The notes under the pieces were generated by a model that saw only the letters and a list, made by a program, of their open reading frames with translations, had not been told where the DNA came from and ran no database searches. Below, piece by piece: positions 6,308 through 7,059 of a DNA stretch of 7,059 nt. Location: NCBI GenBank assembly GCA_001595885.1, contig LSSH01000024.1:1-7059 (forward strand), given 5' to 3'. The DNA is from Candidatus Proteinoplasmatales archaeon SG8-5. Lineage in GTDB: Archaea > Thermoplasmatota > Thermoplasmata > SG8-5. The translations under genes were made by a program, and so were the position numbers. Within the stretch, counting starts at the first letter, position 1; every line of letters starts with the position of its first letter.

Positions 6308-7059
6308 ATGGAGAGTTCCCAGGGTGAGGCCAGGCCGGAGGGCATTATCTCGGCCAGCAATCTCGAGAAGTACGGTTATTGTCCGCTGAGCTGGTGGCTG
6401 AGCAGGGGCGAGGACGACGACCTCGACAAGACCCCGTTGGCAAAGGGCACGAAGGCTCACGCCAAGGTATCCGACGACCTCACCGGCATCGTAAGGGGGG
6501 AGAGGATAGCCAAGGAGTTCGAGAGCGCGGTACTGTGGTTCGCCATTGCCGCTACGCTCATCTCGGTGATGGGGCTATCGCTCATCACCGGCGCGGGGGA
6601 GGACGTAGGCAGGATAATGGGCGTCATCGCCCTGATATGGATACTCGCTGCATGCTATTTCCTCTACAAGGCCGAGACCATCGGCCAGAAGAGGTCGCGC
6701 ATGATCTACCAGCGCATCATACTCATCTTTGCCATCGTGGCCACGCTGATCGCCCTCAACTCAGTCACTATTATGAGTTCCATGGACCCTGACCTTGCAA
6801 TGATCTCGCAGGCGGTGTCACTGGCCTGGCTTATAGGGGCTTGTTACTTCCTTTTCCGTTCACTGAAGCATTTGGAGATGGCCAGCACCAAGCGCCGCGA
6901 GCAGCGGGTCAGGGCCGATATCGCCTATGTGGACTCGGAGGAGAAGAAGCCGAAGCTGTTCGTCTCGCAGAAGTACGGATTGTCAGGCAGGCCGGACTAC
7001 GTCCTGATGGTGGAGGACGGGCACATACCGGTTGATCTCAAGACTGGAAGGGTTCCCAG
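6308..7059 (+). CDS. Cas4/RecB-type PD-(D/E)XK nuclease split by a four-helix membrane module (3' partial)
   Basis: The visible 250 residues begin like Cas4/Dna2-type nucleases: 'ISASNLEKYGYCPLSWW' with C25, the usual first Fe-S cysteine, then 'KGTKAH' with H51 (motif I). The catalytic part returns near the right edge with 'YGLSGRPDYVL' (D230) and 'PVDLKTG' (D243, K245), the GxxD and (D/E)xK motifs. Between H51 and D230 lie hydrophobic helices at about 75-93, 103-121, 137-156 and 165-183. The loops at 121-136 and after 184 are strongly basic, while the other two (94-102, 157-164) are neutral to acidic. This predicts both nuclease halves in the cytoplasm and only short loops outside. Helices 1-2 and 3-4 are a gapless duplication offset by 63 residues ('FAIAATLI'/'FAIVATLI', 'ACYFLY'/'ACYFLF'). 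The C terminus, with the expected three further cysteines, is outside the window. Substrate and role are unknown; no cas gene is adjacent. Confidence 0.82.
   Translation, partial: MESSQGEARPEGIISASNLEKYGYCPLSWWLSRGEDDDLDKTPLAKGTKAHAKVSDDLTGIVRGERIAKEFESAVLWFAIAATLISVMGLSLITGAGEDVGRIMGVIALIWILAACYFLYKAETIGQKRSRMIYQRIILIFAIVATLIALNSVTIMSSMDPDLAMISQAVSLAWLIGACYFLFRSLKHLEMASTKRREQRVRADIAYVDSEEKKPKLFVSQKYGLSGRPDYVLMVEDGHIPVDLKTGRVP

Noticed and set aside
6379..7035. Plus-strand open frames at 6379-6792 and 6841-7035 within the nuclease gene
   Set aside because: They are in another frame and rich in Arg, Gly and His. The frame from 6308 holds the ordered nuclease motifs and the duplicated helices.
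6308..7059. Reading the Cas4-like gene as part of a CRISPR-Cas locus
   Set aside because: No repeat-spacer array and no cas1, cas2 or effector gene is visible. Cas4-like nucleases often occur outside CRISPR loci, and the right flank is not in view.

Overview
The window looks archaeal. It carries a C/D-box RNP core protein (aNop5), an archaeal class I CCA-adding enzyme and a COG1361/NEW3-like surface protein. TATA boxes sit about 27 bp upstream of several start codons with no usable Shine-Dalgarno, the pattern of leaderless archaeal transcripts. The gene set and the fairly GC-rich, AGG-using coding style would suit an uncultivated Thermoplasmatota/Methanomassiliicoccales-type euryarchaeon. That placement is an inference from style, not from a search.

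Layout, left to right. Bases 3-1832 (+) are the 3' part of a large cell-surface protein of beta-sandwich repeats with one C-terminal membrane anchor and an acidic cytoplasmic tail. It is followed by a UUCG-capped hairpin and a T-rich tract. Bases 1946-2638 (+) encode a small envelope protein with three membrane segments and an outside Ig-like domain. It converges, with one base between stops, on the CCA-adding enzyme (2640-3977, -). Upstream of cca lie a promoter and a perfect 7-bp inverted repeat, then nop5 (4134-5174, -) and mtnA (5215-6222, -). A compact 85-bp divergent promoter region separates mtnA from a right-hand gene (6308 to window end, +).

The minus-strand block joins two RNA-processing genes (tRNA 3'-end maturation and 2'-O-methylation guide RNP) with an S-methyl-5-thioribose-1-phosphate isomerase-type enzyme. 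Each has its own TATA-like box, so they are tandem genes rather than a clear single operon. The fibrillarin gene, often next to nop5 in archaea, is not in the window.

The most unusual object is the right-hand gene. It has the N-terminal motifs of a Cas4/RecB-type PD-(D/E)XK nuclease (YxxCP, GxxxH, GRPD, DLK). A four-helix membrane module, itself a gapless 63-residue internal duplication, is inserted between the first histidine motif and the catalytic aspartate. Charge distribution puts both halves of the nuclease on the cytoplasmic face. No CRISPR array or other cas gene is visible. The gene runs off the right edge, so its C-terminal cysteines cannot be checked.
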